A stretch of 64,000 nt of DNA from CALMEC01 sp963765105 (lineage in GTDB: Bacteria > Actinomycetota > Thermoleophilia > Miltoncostaeales > Miltoncostaeaceae), in the NCBI GenBank assembly GCA_963765105.1, contig CAVXUW010000002.1, forward strand, positions 1,441,978-1,505,977, in the 5' to 3' direction. A model generated the notes under the pieces. That model searched no databases and was not told where the DNA came from. It saw nothing but the letters and a program-made list of their open reading frames with translations. Every line of letters starts with the position of its first letter. The first letter of the stretch is position 1. Made by a program: the position numbers and the translations under genes. This document shows positions 28,378-37,546 of the stretch, piece by piece.

Positions 28378-28436
28378 GTCGCTGTCTCAACGAGTGCGCC
28401 CGAAGGGATTCGAACCCCTAACCTTCTGATCCGTAG
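28378..28436. repeat. Right att-like repeat within tRNA-Arg
   Basis: Partner of 26444-26502 (58 of 59 bases identical, same orientation). Together they bound a 1.93-kb segment that contains only the AbiE pair. Overlap with the 3' half of an intact tRNA is the classic signature of site-specific integration by a tyrosine recombinase. Confidence 0.9.
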
Positions 28437-28467
28437 TCAGATGCTCTATCCGTTGAGCTACGGGCGC
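28395..28467 (-). tRNA. tRNA-Arg (anticodon ACG)
   Basis: Complete cloverleaf on the minus strand: acceptor GCGCCCG pairs with CGGGCGC, discriminator A; D arm GCTC...GAGC; anticodon stem TCTGA/TCAGA with loop CTACGGA giving anticodon ACG; T arm AGGGG-TTCGAAT-CCCTT. The CCA is not encoded. It is the insertion point of the AbiE island. Confidence 0.97.
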
Positions 28468-28499
28468 TCGCCGTGGGCCGAGGTCCACAACAGCCACCG

Positions 28500-28529
28500 A
28501 TCCTAGCGCACCGCCCTGCACCGTCCGAA
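28500..28529 (-). promoter_or_regulatory. Candidate promoter of tRNA-Arg
   Basis: On the minus strand TTCGGA (28529-28524) and TAGGAT (28505-28500) are spaced 18 bases, with the -10 box 32 bases before the tRNA 5' end. Confidence 0.5.
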
Positions 28530-28539
28530 TCGGTTCCAC

Positions 28540-28607
28540 CATGATCAGCGCCAACGGCGGCCCATGCACAGGAATCGGGTGGGGAACCTGGTCCAGCGCT
28601 GATCATG
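28540..28607. repeat. 12-bp perfect inverted repeat CATGATCAGCGC / GCGCTGATCATG
   Basis: Arms at 28540-28551 and 28596-28607 with a 44-base loop, located between the tRNA-Arg promoter and the pckG upstream region, with no gene. It could be a mobile hairpin (REP-like) or a binding site; nothing in the loop is recognised. The 28,610-28,830 stretch beyond it shows no gene. Confidence 0.6.
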
Positions 28608-28836
28608 TGCGCCCTGTGGGCGCTCGGAGCCTTGGTCAGACCGGCGGGACAAGGGCGGGTGAGGGCCTGGCTTCGCAGTAGGCGGAGGGCGTCGTCCCAG
28701 GATGTGGGCCCGCCGTCCCGCGCACAGAACGTAAGCGTTTTCAGATCCACGACAAGGGGCTCTCGTCACCCCGGTCCGCCCCGGACGCCATGCCGACGTT
28801 ATCAGAGTCACAATCGGTTGTTGCAGGTCAGAGCCT

Positions 28837-28852
28837 TGTGACGCGATTCACG
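28837..28852. promoter_or_regulatory. Crp-type site TGTGA-N6-TCACG upstream of pckG
   Basis: TGTGACGCGATTCACG matches the Crp consensus TGTGA-N6-TCACA at nine of ten arm bases. It is 126-141 bases before the pckG start. Control of gluconeogenesis by a cAMP-responsive Crp is plausible; the Crp/Fnr protein at 11,069 or another one could act here. Confidence 0.5.
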
Positions 28853-28898
28853 TAGTGTCCCGGCCCAGAGGGTTTCATCGATCGGCGGCAGGTCGTAC

Positions 28899-28916
28899 GG
28901 TGGTTCTGAAACCACC
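28899..28916. other. Hairpin GGTGGTT-CTGA-AACCACC in the pckG leader region
   Basis: A perfect 7-base stem with a tetraloop, about 60 bases before the pckG start. It may be a leader hairpin or an operator; no riboswitch is recognised. Confidence 0.45.
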
Positions 28917-28977
28917 CGTAAGCCACCCGATGTAACAGATTGTCATAACAAACAGGTGGCCGTGCTAGGAGGACCGG

Positions 28978-30777
<1,800 letters not shown>

Positions 30778-30836
30778 GGGATCGGGTTCTGCACCGGGGT
30801 GAGGGCGGCCAGGCCAACGGGTGGACCTGACCGCCC

Positions 30837-31439
30837 TCACCCCGTCGGCAGCGCTTCGAGTGCGGTGGCGAGTGCCCCGGCGACAGCCGGCGACACCCGC
30901 CACCGCACGCGGCCGTTGTCGACCGCCAGGCACTGCTCGCCGTCCTGCATCAGGCCTCCTGTCACCCGGACCGACACCGGCGCACCTGACGGGTAGTCGA
31001 ACCGCAGCAACGCCACCAGCGTCGCCGGGCAGCCCGCCGCCGCGGTGGCCGTGACCGGCGGCACCCGCTTGGCGACCAGCGCGTCGTCCGGCCAGCCACC
31101 CTGCGGGGTGTCGACGACGGCGGCCAGGTGAGCGGTCCGCGCCTCGTCGAGATGCACGAGCACGTGCGGCCGGTCGGGCCGGCAGACCGTCGCCGTCAGC
31201 GGGGCCGACATCGCAGTGAGCGGCAGCAGCGCCTGGTCGGTCCCCGCCCGCGTCGAGCCCTGCTGCCCCGGCAGCTGGGACAGGCAGGACGGCGACGTCA
31301 CCGGCTCGACGCGGTAGCCCACCTGCGGCGCCCACCACCACAGGCCCGTGACGATGAGCACACCGGCCGCGAGCGCAGCGACAACCGGCCCGACGACGCG
31401 GCCCGAAGGGCCTGCCGGTCGGCCGGTCAGTCGCTTCAC
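30837..31439 (-). CDS. Membrane-anchored extracytoplasmic protein, 200 residues
   Basis: A single N-terminal hydrophobic segment (VVGPVVAALAAGVLIVTGLWWWAP) after a basic cytoplasmic start (MKRLTGRPAG) suggests a type II anchor. The exterior part has four Cys (SPSCLSQL, ATVCRPDRP, AAGCPATL, DGEQCLAV), likely two disulfides. Family not recognised. It follows the next gene by a few bases and is likely co-transcribed with it; its 5' end converges with nothing else. Confidence 0.65.
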   Translation of the reverse strand: MKRLTGRPAGPSGRVVGPVVAALAAGVLIVTGLWWWAPQVGYRVEPVTSPSCLSQLPGQQGSTRAGTDQALLPLTAMSAPLTATVCRPDRPHVLVHLDEARTAHLAAVVDTPQGGWPDDALVAKRVPPVTATAAAGCPATLVALLRFDYPSGAPVSVRVTGGLMQDGEQCLAVDNGRVRWRVSPAVAGALATALEALPTG

Positions 31440-31443
31440 GGTC

Positions 31444-32556
31444 CTATTCGTACATCACGTAGTCGGGCTGCGGCCGCAGCGCCAGCACCTGCTGCGGGCT
31501 CATCAGCGGCGATCCGCCGGCCCGGTCCTCGGTGAAGAAGATCTTGATGCCGGTGCGCATCCCGCCGGGCAGGTCGCTGACCAGTACCGACCAGGTGTCG
31601 ATCTTGGCCGCCGGCGATCCGATGCCGTCCACGCCCTTGATCACGACGACCCCGTCATGTCGGGTCAGCTCGGCACTGCGCCGGATCACCGACCTGTCCA
31701 CCTGGTGGACCACCATCGCCTTCTCGGGCAGGTTGCCCGCCTTCACCACGGACGACAGGTAGGCCGCGACGTCGTCGAGCTCAGCCCCGGTGACGCTGCC
31801 GTACACCCGTCCCGGCACGAACGGCGCCTTGCCGGACCACTCCGGGTCCAGCGCCACCCCGACGTCGGGCTCGCGCAGCCAGCGCTCGAAGGCCCGCACC
31901 TCGTCGACGAAGCGGGCCCGGCCCGGCTGGATGTTCAGCAGCAGCAGACCCTTGTGCTTGCGCGCCACGGCCAGGTGCGCTGCCACCACCTCGTCAGCCG
32001 CCCGCGAACGGTACAGACCGTCACTGCCTGGGCTGCGATGGGCCACGACCGCGATCAGCTCGAGCACGGGCATCAGGATCCGGCCGTCCGCCCCGGGCAG
32101 CTCACCCTCGCTGCCCTTTCCCGCGTAGAGCCGCCCGGTCTGCAGGGCCTCGGTGGCCCGGGCGTCGAGGTCGCCCACCCCCAGGCGGCCGAGGTCGCCC
32201 GAGCCGGGGACCCCGCAGTACCCCACCAACCGATAGGTGGGCAGCAGCACCCGTCCCCCACGCGGCAGCTCGCGTGGTGCGACCGCCGGGCTGGACGACG
32301 AGGGCACGGGGGCCTGCGGCTGACCTTCGGACACCAGACCGGCACGGGAGAGCACCGGCGCGCCCTCGGTCGCAGCCGTGGCGGGCAGCTGCGCCCACCA
32401 CCGGTTGGTCGAGGTGACGGCGGCCCCCACAGCCGCGAGCAGCCCGAGGGTGACGGCTCGGCGTCCCCAGGTCTGCATCACGGAGGTCTGCATCCCGGAG
32501 GTCTGCATCACGGAGGCCTGCATCAAGGAGGTCTGCATCGCGGAGGTCGGCTTCAC
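31444..32556 (-). CDS. Secreted TIM-barrel-like protein with repeat-encoded N-terminus
   Basis: 370 residues from a GTG start (32554-32556). The first ~30 residues come from 15-base tandem units (MQTSx repeated), followed by a hydrophobic export segment (RRAVTLGLLAAVGAAVTS). The domain reads RLVGYCGVPGSGDLGRLG, ADGRILMPVLELIAVVAH, GLLLLNIQPGRARFVDEVRAFERWL, VGVALDPEWSG and EKAMVVHQVDRSVI, an alternating beta/alpha pattern like a glycosidase-type TIM barrel. I cannot name the family. True start could be any of six in-frame Met/Val codons in the repeats. Confidence 0.65.
   Translation of the reverse strand: MKPTSAMQTSLMQASVMQTSGMQTSVMQTWGRRAVTLGLLAAVGAAVTSTNRWWAQLPATAATEGAPVLSRAGLVSEGQPQAPVPSSSSPAVAPRELPRGGRVLLPTYRLVGYCGVPGSGDLGRLGVGDLDARATEALQTGRLYAGKGSEGELPGADGRILMPVLELIAVVAHRSPGSDGLYRSRAADEVVAAHLAVARKHKGLLLLNIQPGRARFVDEVRAFERWLREPDVGVALDPEWSGKAPFVPGRVYGSVTGAELDDVAAYLSSVVKAGNLPEKAMVVHQVDRSVIRRSAELTRHDGVVVIKGVDGIGSPAAKIDTWSVLVSDLPGGMRTGIKIFFTEDRAGGSPLMSPQQVLALRPQPDYVMYE
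32471..32556. repeat. 15-bp tandem repeat carrying six in-frame start codons
   Basis: Five 15-base units of type GTCTGCATCACGGAG (from 32471) and a partial sixth encode MQTSx on the minus strand. Each unit contains an ATG in frame with the downstream gene. The 32,557-32,763 spacer upstream holds no gene that I can support. Confidence 0.9.
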
Positions 32557-32763
32557 AGGCTGGTGCCTGATGGGAACTCACCCCCGAGAGGTCTGGCCAC
32601 GCGGTGGCGTCCACGCGGGCGGTCCGGCGGCCCCGAGATGTGCTGGGTCGAGCTCAGCGGTGCTCGCCCGCACTCAGTGCCGAGGGTAACCCAGCCGCCC
32701 CAGGGGGATTCGGGGTCGATGCACAACCTTGACAGTCCGATAGGACTCTCCCGGAGCCGATAC

Positions 32764-32795
32764 GACAGGCCCCGGCTCGAGAGCCGGGGCCTGTC
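32764..32795 (-). terminator. 14-bp perfect hairpin downstream of tRNA-Ser
   Basis: GACAGGCCCCGGCT (32764-32777) pairs perfectly with 32782-32795 around a 4-base loop, just past the tRNA-Ser 3' end. No U-tract follows, which is common for GC-rich actinobacterial terminators. Confidence 0.8.
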
Positions 32796-32800
32796 AGGCG

Positions 32801-32891
32801 CGGAGGCGGAGGGATTTGAACCCTCGATGGGCTTTAAGACCCAAACCCGCTTAGCAGGCGGGCGCCATAGACCGGGCTAGGCGACGCCTCC
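32801..32891 (-). tRNA. tRNA-Ser (anticodon GCT)
   Basis: Minus strand: acceptor GGAGGCG pairs with CGCCTCC, discriminator G; anticodon stem CCCGC/GCGGG with loop CTGCTAA gives anticodon GCT; a long variable arm (class II) and T arm GAGGG-TTCAAAT-CCCTC follow, as expected for tRNA-Ser. Confidence 0.96.
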
Positions 32892-32902
32892 TTGCGTGGG
32901 TC

Positions 32903-32932
32903 AGGGTAGCGGCCCGCGCGCGAGGACGGCAA
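32903..32932 (-). promoter_or_regulatory. Candidate promoter of tRNA-Ser
   Basis: On the minus strand TTGCCG (32932-32927) and TACCCT (32908-32903) are 18 bases apart; the -10 box lies 11 bases before the mature 5' end. Confidence 0.5.
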
Positions 32933-33176
32933 AAACTTCGCCCGTCGCCACGCAGACCCGGACCGACGCGCGGCGAGGCGCGCCGGTGCGGCTTCGCGAG
33001 CGATCGACGGTCGTGGCAACCTGATGGCATCGTCGTACGTCCACCACGAGGAAGCCGTGCTCAGCGGCTTCGTCCCGAGGCATCATCCGAACGGGGGATC
33101 CATCGGCGTGACGATGTGCGACGATGGTTTATCCCATGCGTGTCACGTCACGCTGTCGTCCGGAGGTGGCTAGGCA

Positions 33177-34907
33177 GTGACTCAGGTCGCTCCCGGTACC
33201 GGTCGACGTGCGCGGCGAGAGGCAGAACGGATGCAGGCCCACGGAGGCGGTACCGCCCGTCGCCGCACCACGCCCCCCCGCCCCAACCTCGGCACCGGCT
33301 GGGGTCCGCAGCCCGTTGCCGCCGACCGGGCCGCCGTCCGCCGCCGCATCGGGGCGGCCACCGTGCTGCCGCAGGACGAGGCACGCGGGCGGCACGCCTC
33401 CGGCCGAGGCCAGAACTTCGCCGGCGTGGTCGGCTGGACCATCCTGGGCGCCCTGGTTCCCGGGTCAGGCCTGATCGCGGCCGGACGACGGGGCACCGGG
33501 GCCCTGCTGCTCGCCCTCCAGACGGCGGCCCTGTCGGCAGCGGCGACCTACGTCGTCCTCGCGATCCGCGCCCACCCGTCCGCCAAGGGCGGTGGCCCGC
33601 TGGCAGCCCTGACGGCCCTGTTCCTGCCGCTGGTGACCCGCCCCAACGTGATGCAGTTCCTCGTCATCGGGATCGCGGTGCTGTTCGTGGTCTGGGCCAG
33701 CGTCCTGCTGGCGAGCCACTTCGCGCTGCGCCGCTACGCCACCCTCACGATGCGTCACCAGGTGCTCTGCACCCTGCTGGTCGCCGCCCTGCTTGCCCTC
33801 GGCGGGCTTCCCACCTTCCAGGCACTGATCTCGGTCGACAGCACCCGCAATGCACTGGTGGCGATGACCCGCGGCGGTCACTCGAGCGTCAACGGCCCCA
33901 AGGCCGCGCAGGCCGACCCCTGGGCAGGCACCAAGCGGGTCAACGTGCTGCTGGTCGGCTCCGACGCCGGCGCCGACCGCAAGGGCATCAGGCCGGACTC
34001 GTTGACGTTGGCCAGCATCGACACCCAGACCGGCGCCACGACGTTGTTCTCGCTGCCGCGCAACCTGCAGCGGGTGCCGTTCCCGCCCGGCACGCCCATG
34101 CAGGCGGCCTACCCGAACGGGTTCTACTGCACCGACGAACGCGGCAACAACCTCAACTGTCTCTTGAACGGCTTCTGGACGTTCGGTGAGGACCACTGGA
34201 AGGAGTACTACCCCACCGCACCGACCAGCTACGACGCCGGCCTGACGGCCACCAGGCAGGCGGTGGAGCAGATCACCGGGCTACCCGTCGACCAGTACGC
34301 GATGGTCAACCTGCGCGGCTTCATGCAGTTCGTCGACGCCATCGGCGGCCTGACGCTCAACGTCTACGAGAGGCTGCCCATCGGCGGCAGCTCCGAGAAC
34401 CACGTCGCCACCGGCTGGATCGAGCCGGGCATGAACCAGCGCATGGACGGCTACCGCTCGCTCTGGTACGCCCGCTCCCGTTGGTCGACCAGCGACTACT
34501 CGCGCATGAGCCGCCAGCGCTGCGTGATCGCTGCGGTCAAGGAGCAGGCCAGCCCCGCGAAGGTCGCCCTGGCGTTCCCCCAGATCATGCTGACGGCCAA
34601 GGACAACGTCATCACCGACATCCCGCTCGACGACATCCCGGCCTGGGTCACCCTGACCGACAAGGTCAAGAACGCCAAGGTGAAGAGCCTGCCGTTCACC
34701 GACGCCGTCATCAACACCGTGCACCCGAACATCGATGAGATCCGCCAGCTCGTGCAGGACGCCATCGCCAGCACTGCCGCTCCCGCAGCCCCGTCGCCGA
34801 CCCCTGGCGCTGCGACACCGAGCCCGAAGGCGAGCGCGTCCTCGGGCAACGGCGCTCCCAGCACCAAGGACGCCTCACAGGCTCAGGACGTCAACCAGGT
34901 CTGCTGA
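33177..34907 (+). CDS. LytR-CpsA-Psr (LCP) family cell-wall phosphotransferase
   Basis: Attaches glycopolymers to peptidoglycan at the outer membrane face. The GTG start follows GGAGGTGGCTAGGCA. A basic N-terminal region (RRARREAERMQAHG) precedes about four membrane segments, then the extracytoplasmic LCP domain: NVLLVGSDAGADRKGIRPDSLTLASIDTQTGATTLFSLPRNLQ (with the conserved Asp and Arg of the pyrophosphate site), MVNLRGFMQFVDAIGGLTLNVYERLP, and GYRSLWYARSRWSTSDYSRMSRQRCVI. The C-terminus is a Pro/Ala/Ser tail ending in Cys. 576 residues, intact. Confidence 0.92.
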   Translation: MTQVAPGTGRRARREAERMQAHGGGTARRRTTPPRPNLGTGWGPQPVAADRAAVRRRIGAATVLPQDEARGRHASGRGQNFAGVVGWTILGALVPGSGLIAAGRRGTGALLLALQTAALSAAATYVVLAIRAHPSAKGGGPLAALTALFLPLVTRPNVMQFLVIGIAVLFVVWASVLLASHFALRRYATLTMRHQVLCTLLVAALLALGGLPTFQALISVDSTRNALVAMTRGGHSSVNGPKAAQADPWAGTKRVNVLLVGSDAGADRKGIRPDSLTLASIDTQTGATTLFSLPRNLQRVPFPPGTPMQAAYPNGFYCTDERGNNLNCLLNGFWTFGEDHWKEYYPTAPTSYDAGLTATRQAVEQITGLPVDQYAMVNLRGFMQFVDAIGGLTLNVYERLPIGGSSENHVATGWIEPGMNQRMDGYRSLWYARSRWSTSDYSRMSRQRCVIAAVKEQASPAKVALAFPQIMLTAKDNVITDIPLDDIPAWVTLTDKVKNAKVKSLPFTDAVINTVHPNIDEIRQLVQDAIASTAAPAAPSPTPGAATPSPKASASSGNGAPSTKDASQAQDVNQVC

Positions 34908-34926
34908 CCAGGTCAGCTGACGGTCG

Positions 34927-36202
34927 TCAGGCCCGGGTGGGGGTGAGGGCGGCGAGCAGGTCGCCACGCAGGGCCAGCAGTCGTGGCATCAGGCCGATCC
35001 CGGCGACGCCGACGAGCTGACCGCCGCGGTGGTAGCCGGCGACGAAGTCGCCGTCCAGGTCGCCGTCCAGGATCTGCACCCCGTCGACGTCGGCGACCCC
35101 GAGGGAGCCGAACGACTGCAGCCGCTGACCGTACTGGTCCGACCAGAACGAGGGCATCGGCGCGAAGGCCGAGGCCGCCGGGTCGCCGTCCAGGTCGATG
35201 CCGTCCAGGCCGGCCACCAGGGCAGCGCCGGCCCGCTTGCCGGTGTCGGTCGGAATGCTCCAGTGCTCGACCGCGCCGGCCGGGGAGGGCGTCGAACAGG
35301 GCGTTCGGGAACCGCGCCACGTCGCCGGACCGCCGCGCCACAACCACCTCGGGCCGCGACCAGACCGTTCTCGCGGCGGACGAGTGCCCGCATCCAGCCG
35401 TCGGTCCGCACGCCGTCGGCCAGGTCGAGGCCGTTGCCTGCCAGCCACTCGGCGTTCGGCCGCACACGCCGAGCGCCTCGACCACCAGGTCGCAGGCCAG
35501 CTCGGTGCCGTCGTCCAGCTCGACCTCGACCCCCCGGTCGCGGCCGCCGGTGCCCGTGGCGTCACTGCGGGCAGCAGGACGGCGGCAGCCGGCCGAGCTG
35601 GAACCGGACGCCGTGCTGCCTCGTGCCGCCGCTGCAGGGCGGCACCCACCGACAGGCCCAGCGGCCGTTGCATCGGCACCTGCCTCGGGGGCCACCACGT
35701 CGACCTCGCAGCCGAGCGCGAGGCGGTGGCCGCCACCTCGCAGCCGATGAACCCGGCGCCCAGCAGCACGACCCGAGTCCCGGGCACGAGCTCGGCCCGC
35801 AGCGCCGCGGCATCCTCGAGGGTGCGGACACGTGGCCGACCACCGGGGGGTGCGGGCAGGGTCAGCCGCCGCGACCCGCACCCCGGTGGCGATCGCCAGG
35901 GCGTCGCAGTTCAGCCGGTGCCGCGGTGAGCACGACCTCGCGGGTCTCGAGCGAGGCCTCGGCTGCCGCCGTCCGAGCCGCCACGCCACGTCGTCCACCT
36001 GGTGCGACGGCGGAAGGCGAGCGGCCGCGAGGTCACCCCGCCCGCCAGCGCCTCCTTCGACAGCGGCGGCCGGTTGTAGGGCAGGTGCGGCTCGTCGCCG
36101 ACCACCACCAGCTCGCCGGTGTGCCCGGCGGCCCGGACCGCCTCGGCGACGCGCAACCCGGCCAGGCTGGCCCCGACGACGACGATCCGGCGCCGGCTCC
36201 CA
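34927..36202 (-). CDS. Ferredoxin-NAD(P) reductase (FAD), several frame slips
   Basis: Electron donor branch for a P450 system. Fragments in three frames join to one ~410-residue pyridine-nucleotide-disulfide-type reductase: RIVVVGASLAGLRVAEAVRAAG (FAD site), ELVVVGDEPHLPYNRPPLSKEALAGG, ALAIATGVRVR, VVLLGAGFIGCEVAATA (NAD site), ELACDLVVEALGV, then EHWSIPTDTGKRAGAALVAG and ASAFAPMPSFWSDQYGQRLQSFG. This order matches putidaredoxin/rhodocoxin reductases. ATG 36200-36202 is proposed; at least six slips lie between 35,280 and 36,200. Directly downstream of a ferredoxin gene. Confidence 0.85.
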
Positions 36203-36211
36203 TCGGGACGG

Positions 36212-36403
36212 CTCAGCCCTCGACGTGATGGCCTGCAGCGGGCACACGTCGGCGGCCTCCTCGACCTTGTCGCGCAGGCCCTCGTCGAGCTCGCCGGCCT
36301 CGTAGACCAGCTTGCCGTCGTCGTTCAGGTGGAAGACCTCAGGGGCGGCGAAGACGCACTGACCGTGGTCGGCGCACTTGTCGCGGTCGACGAAGACTTT
36401 CAT
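36212..36403 (-). CDS. P450-type 3Fe-4S/4Fe-4S ferredoxin
   Basis: About 63 residues: MKVFVDRDKCADHGQCVFAAPEVFHLNDDGKL...EEAADVCPLQAI. The cysteines C-x5-C...C-P with the C-A-D-H-G-Q-C spacing fit single-cluster ferredoxins that feed actinobacterial P450s. A one-base slip near the end restores the expected short tail VEG and the TGA at 36212-36214. ATG overlaps the presumed stop of the dioxygenase gene (ATGA at 36400-36403). Confidence 0.9.
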
Positions 36404-37351
36404 GCATCCGGCTGACGTGGGTGGGTCGTGGTTGCTCCGTCGCGTGCGGACTCTCCGGGCGGATCCGCGTACCGGCCCGCGCCGTGGGCCGGTCGAACCA
36501 GATGTGTACCTGACCTGTGCCGACCGAGTTCTCGTACTCGCTGAACCTACGCCCCGGCGCGGTGCAGGACGCCCTCGCCGAGCGCGCCGATCATCATGAG
36601 GTAGTGCGCGAAGCGCGCCTCGGGCCTGAACCTCATGAACTCGGGCATCGTCTCGAGCACGCGCGCGTGGTCACCGCCGGTCGAACCAGGCCATCCGCTC
36701 CAGGTCGACGGCGTAGGCCTCGGGGGTGAAGATGTGCTCGGACCCGGCCGCCTCGTGCTCCCGGATCACCTTGAGCGGCCAGAAGGTGTGGCTCAGGGCG
36801 CCGGAGGCGAGCAGCACCACCTTGCGGTCGAGCTCGGCGATCGCCTTGCCCAGGGCCCGGCCCACCCGCAGGTTGTCGTCGCTGTCGGCGGTCTGGCAGA
36901 CGCTGATCGAGATCCACTTCTTGTCGGGCAGACCACGGCCGAGGAAGTGCCACAGGTTGACGGTGGCGTACATGATCGGCAGGCAGTGGTCGTCGATGGC
37001 GGTGATCCAGGTACCCTCTGCCTCACCCCGGGCGGCGATCGCCCTGGCCAGCTCGGGGTCCCCCGGAAAGTCGTAGGGCACCCGGCTCATGCCGCGCGGC
37101 AGCTCTTCGCTGGTGAACAGCCCGTGGCGGCGGTCCTGGGCCGTGGTCACGTACTCGACCGTGGTGGCCCAGTGGGTGTCGAGGACGACGACGGTGTCGT
37201 AGTCGAGAGTGTCGAAGACCTCCCTGCGCAGCCGTTCGAGACCGGCCACCAGCGTCGTGTCGTCGCCGTGGTTCAGCTCACGACGGGTCGCCTCGGGCAA
37301 CATGATCGTGGGAACGTGCGCCAGCAGGCCGGCGCCCACCACCTCACCCAT
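36400..37351 (-). CDS. LigB-type extradiol ring-cleavage dioxygenase
   Basis: Class III extradiol dioxygenase, cleaving a catechol-type ring with Fe(II). ATG 37349-37351 follows AGGAGG. The N-terminus MGEVVGAGLLAHVPTI holds the first metal His, followed by VVVLDTHWATTVEYV, GTWITAIDDHCLPIMYATVNL and VVLLASGALSHTF. The frame slips near 36,680 (after WFDR) and continues DHARVLETMPEFMRF...FAHYLMMIGALGEGV. A TAG at 36547-36549 then interrupts, but one base later the frame reads FSEYENSVGTGQVHIWFDRP, clearly protein-like, and ends overlapping the ferredoxin start. Closest in pattern to homoprotocatechuate-type LigB enzymes; substrate undetermined. Confidence 0.82.
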
Positions 37352-37370
37352 GCACGGTCCTCCTGAATTA

Positions 37371-37388
37371 TTGTTTGGTTCCGGACGA
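37371..37388. promoter_or_regulatory. Operator 1 of the divergent catabolic promoter region
   Basis: TTGTTTGGTTCCGGACGA fits the palindrome TTGTTnGGnnCCnAACAA found at 37512-37529, with two mismatches in the right arm. It overlaps the -10 box of the LigB operon promoter. Confidence 0.65.
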
Positions 37389-37412
37389 TATGGTCGTCCC
37401 TGCCCCGGTCAA
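37385..37412 (-). promoter_or_regulatory. Promoter of the LigB-ferredoxin-reductase operon
   Basis: On the minus strand TTGACC (37412-37407) and TATCGT (37390-37385) with a 16-base spacer. Operator 1 overlaps and follows the -10 box, so the bound regulator would repress. Confidence 0.6.
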
Positions 37413-37486
37413 TAGGTTGGGACACGACGTCACCGGACGTCGCCCCGGCACGCCAGGAGCGGCCGTCGACGACCGGACGACGGGTC

Positions 37487-37515
37487 TTGTCGGCATCCGA
37501 GGGTCACCGTATTGT
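37487..37515 (+). promoter_or_regulatory. Promoter of the glutamine-synthetase-like/P450 operon
   Basis: TTGTCG (37487-37492) and TATTGT (37510-37515) with a 17-base spacer. Operator 2 starts inside the -10 box. Confidence 0.6.
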
Positions 37516-37529
37516 TCGGGACCAAACAA
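37512..37529. promoter_or_regulatory. Operator 2, palindrome TTGTTnGGnnCCnAACAA
   Basis: TTGTTCGGGACCAAACAA is an 18-base interrupted palindrome with seven matched base pairs per arm. It lies over the start region of the plus-strand operon and pairs with operator 1 about 140 bases away, an arrangement suited to coordinated control of both operons. Confidence 0.7.
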
Positions 37530-37546
37530 CTTACCGGAGGGCACCT

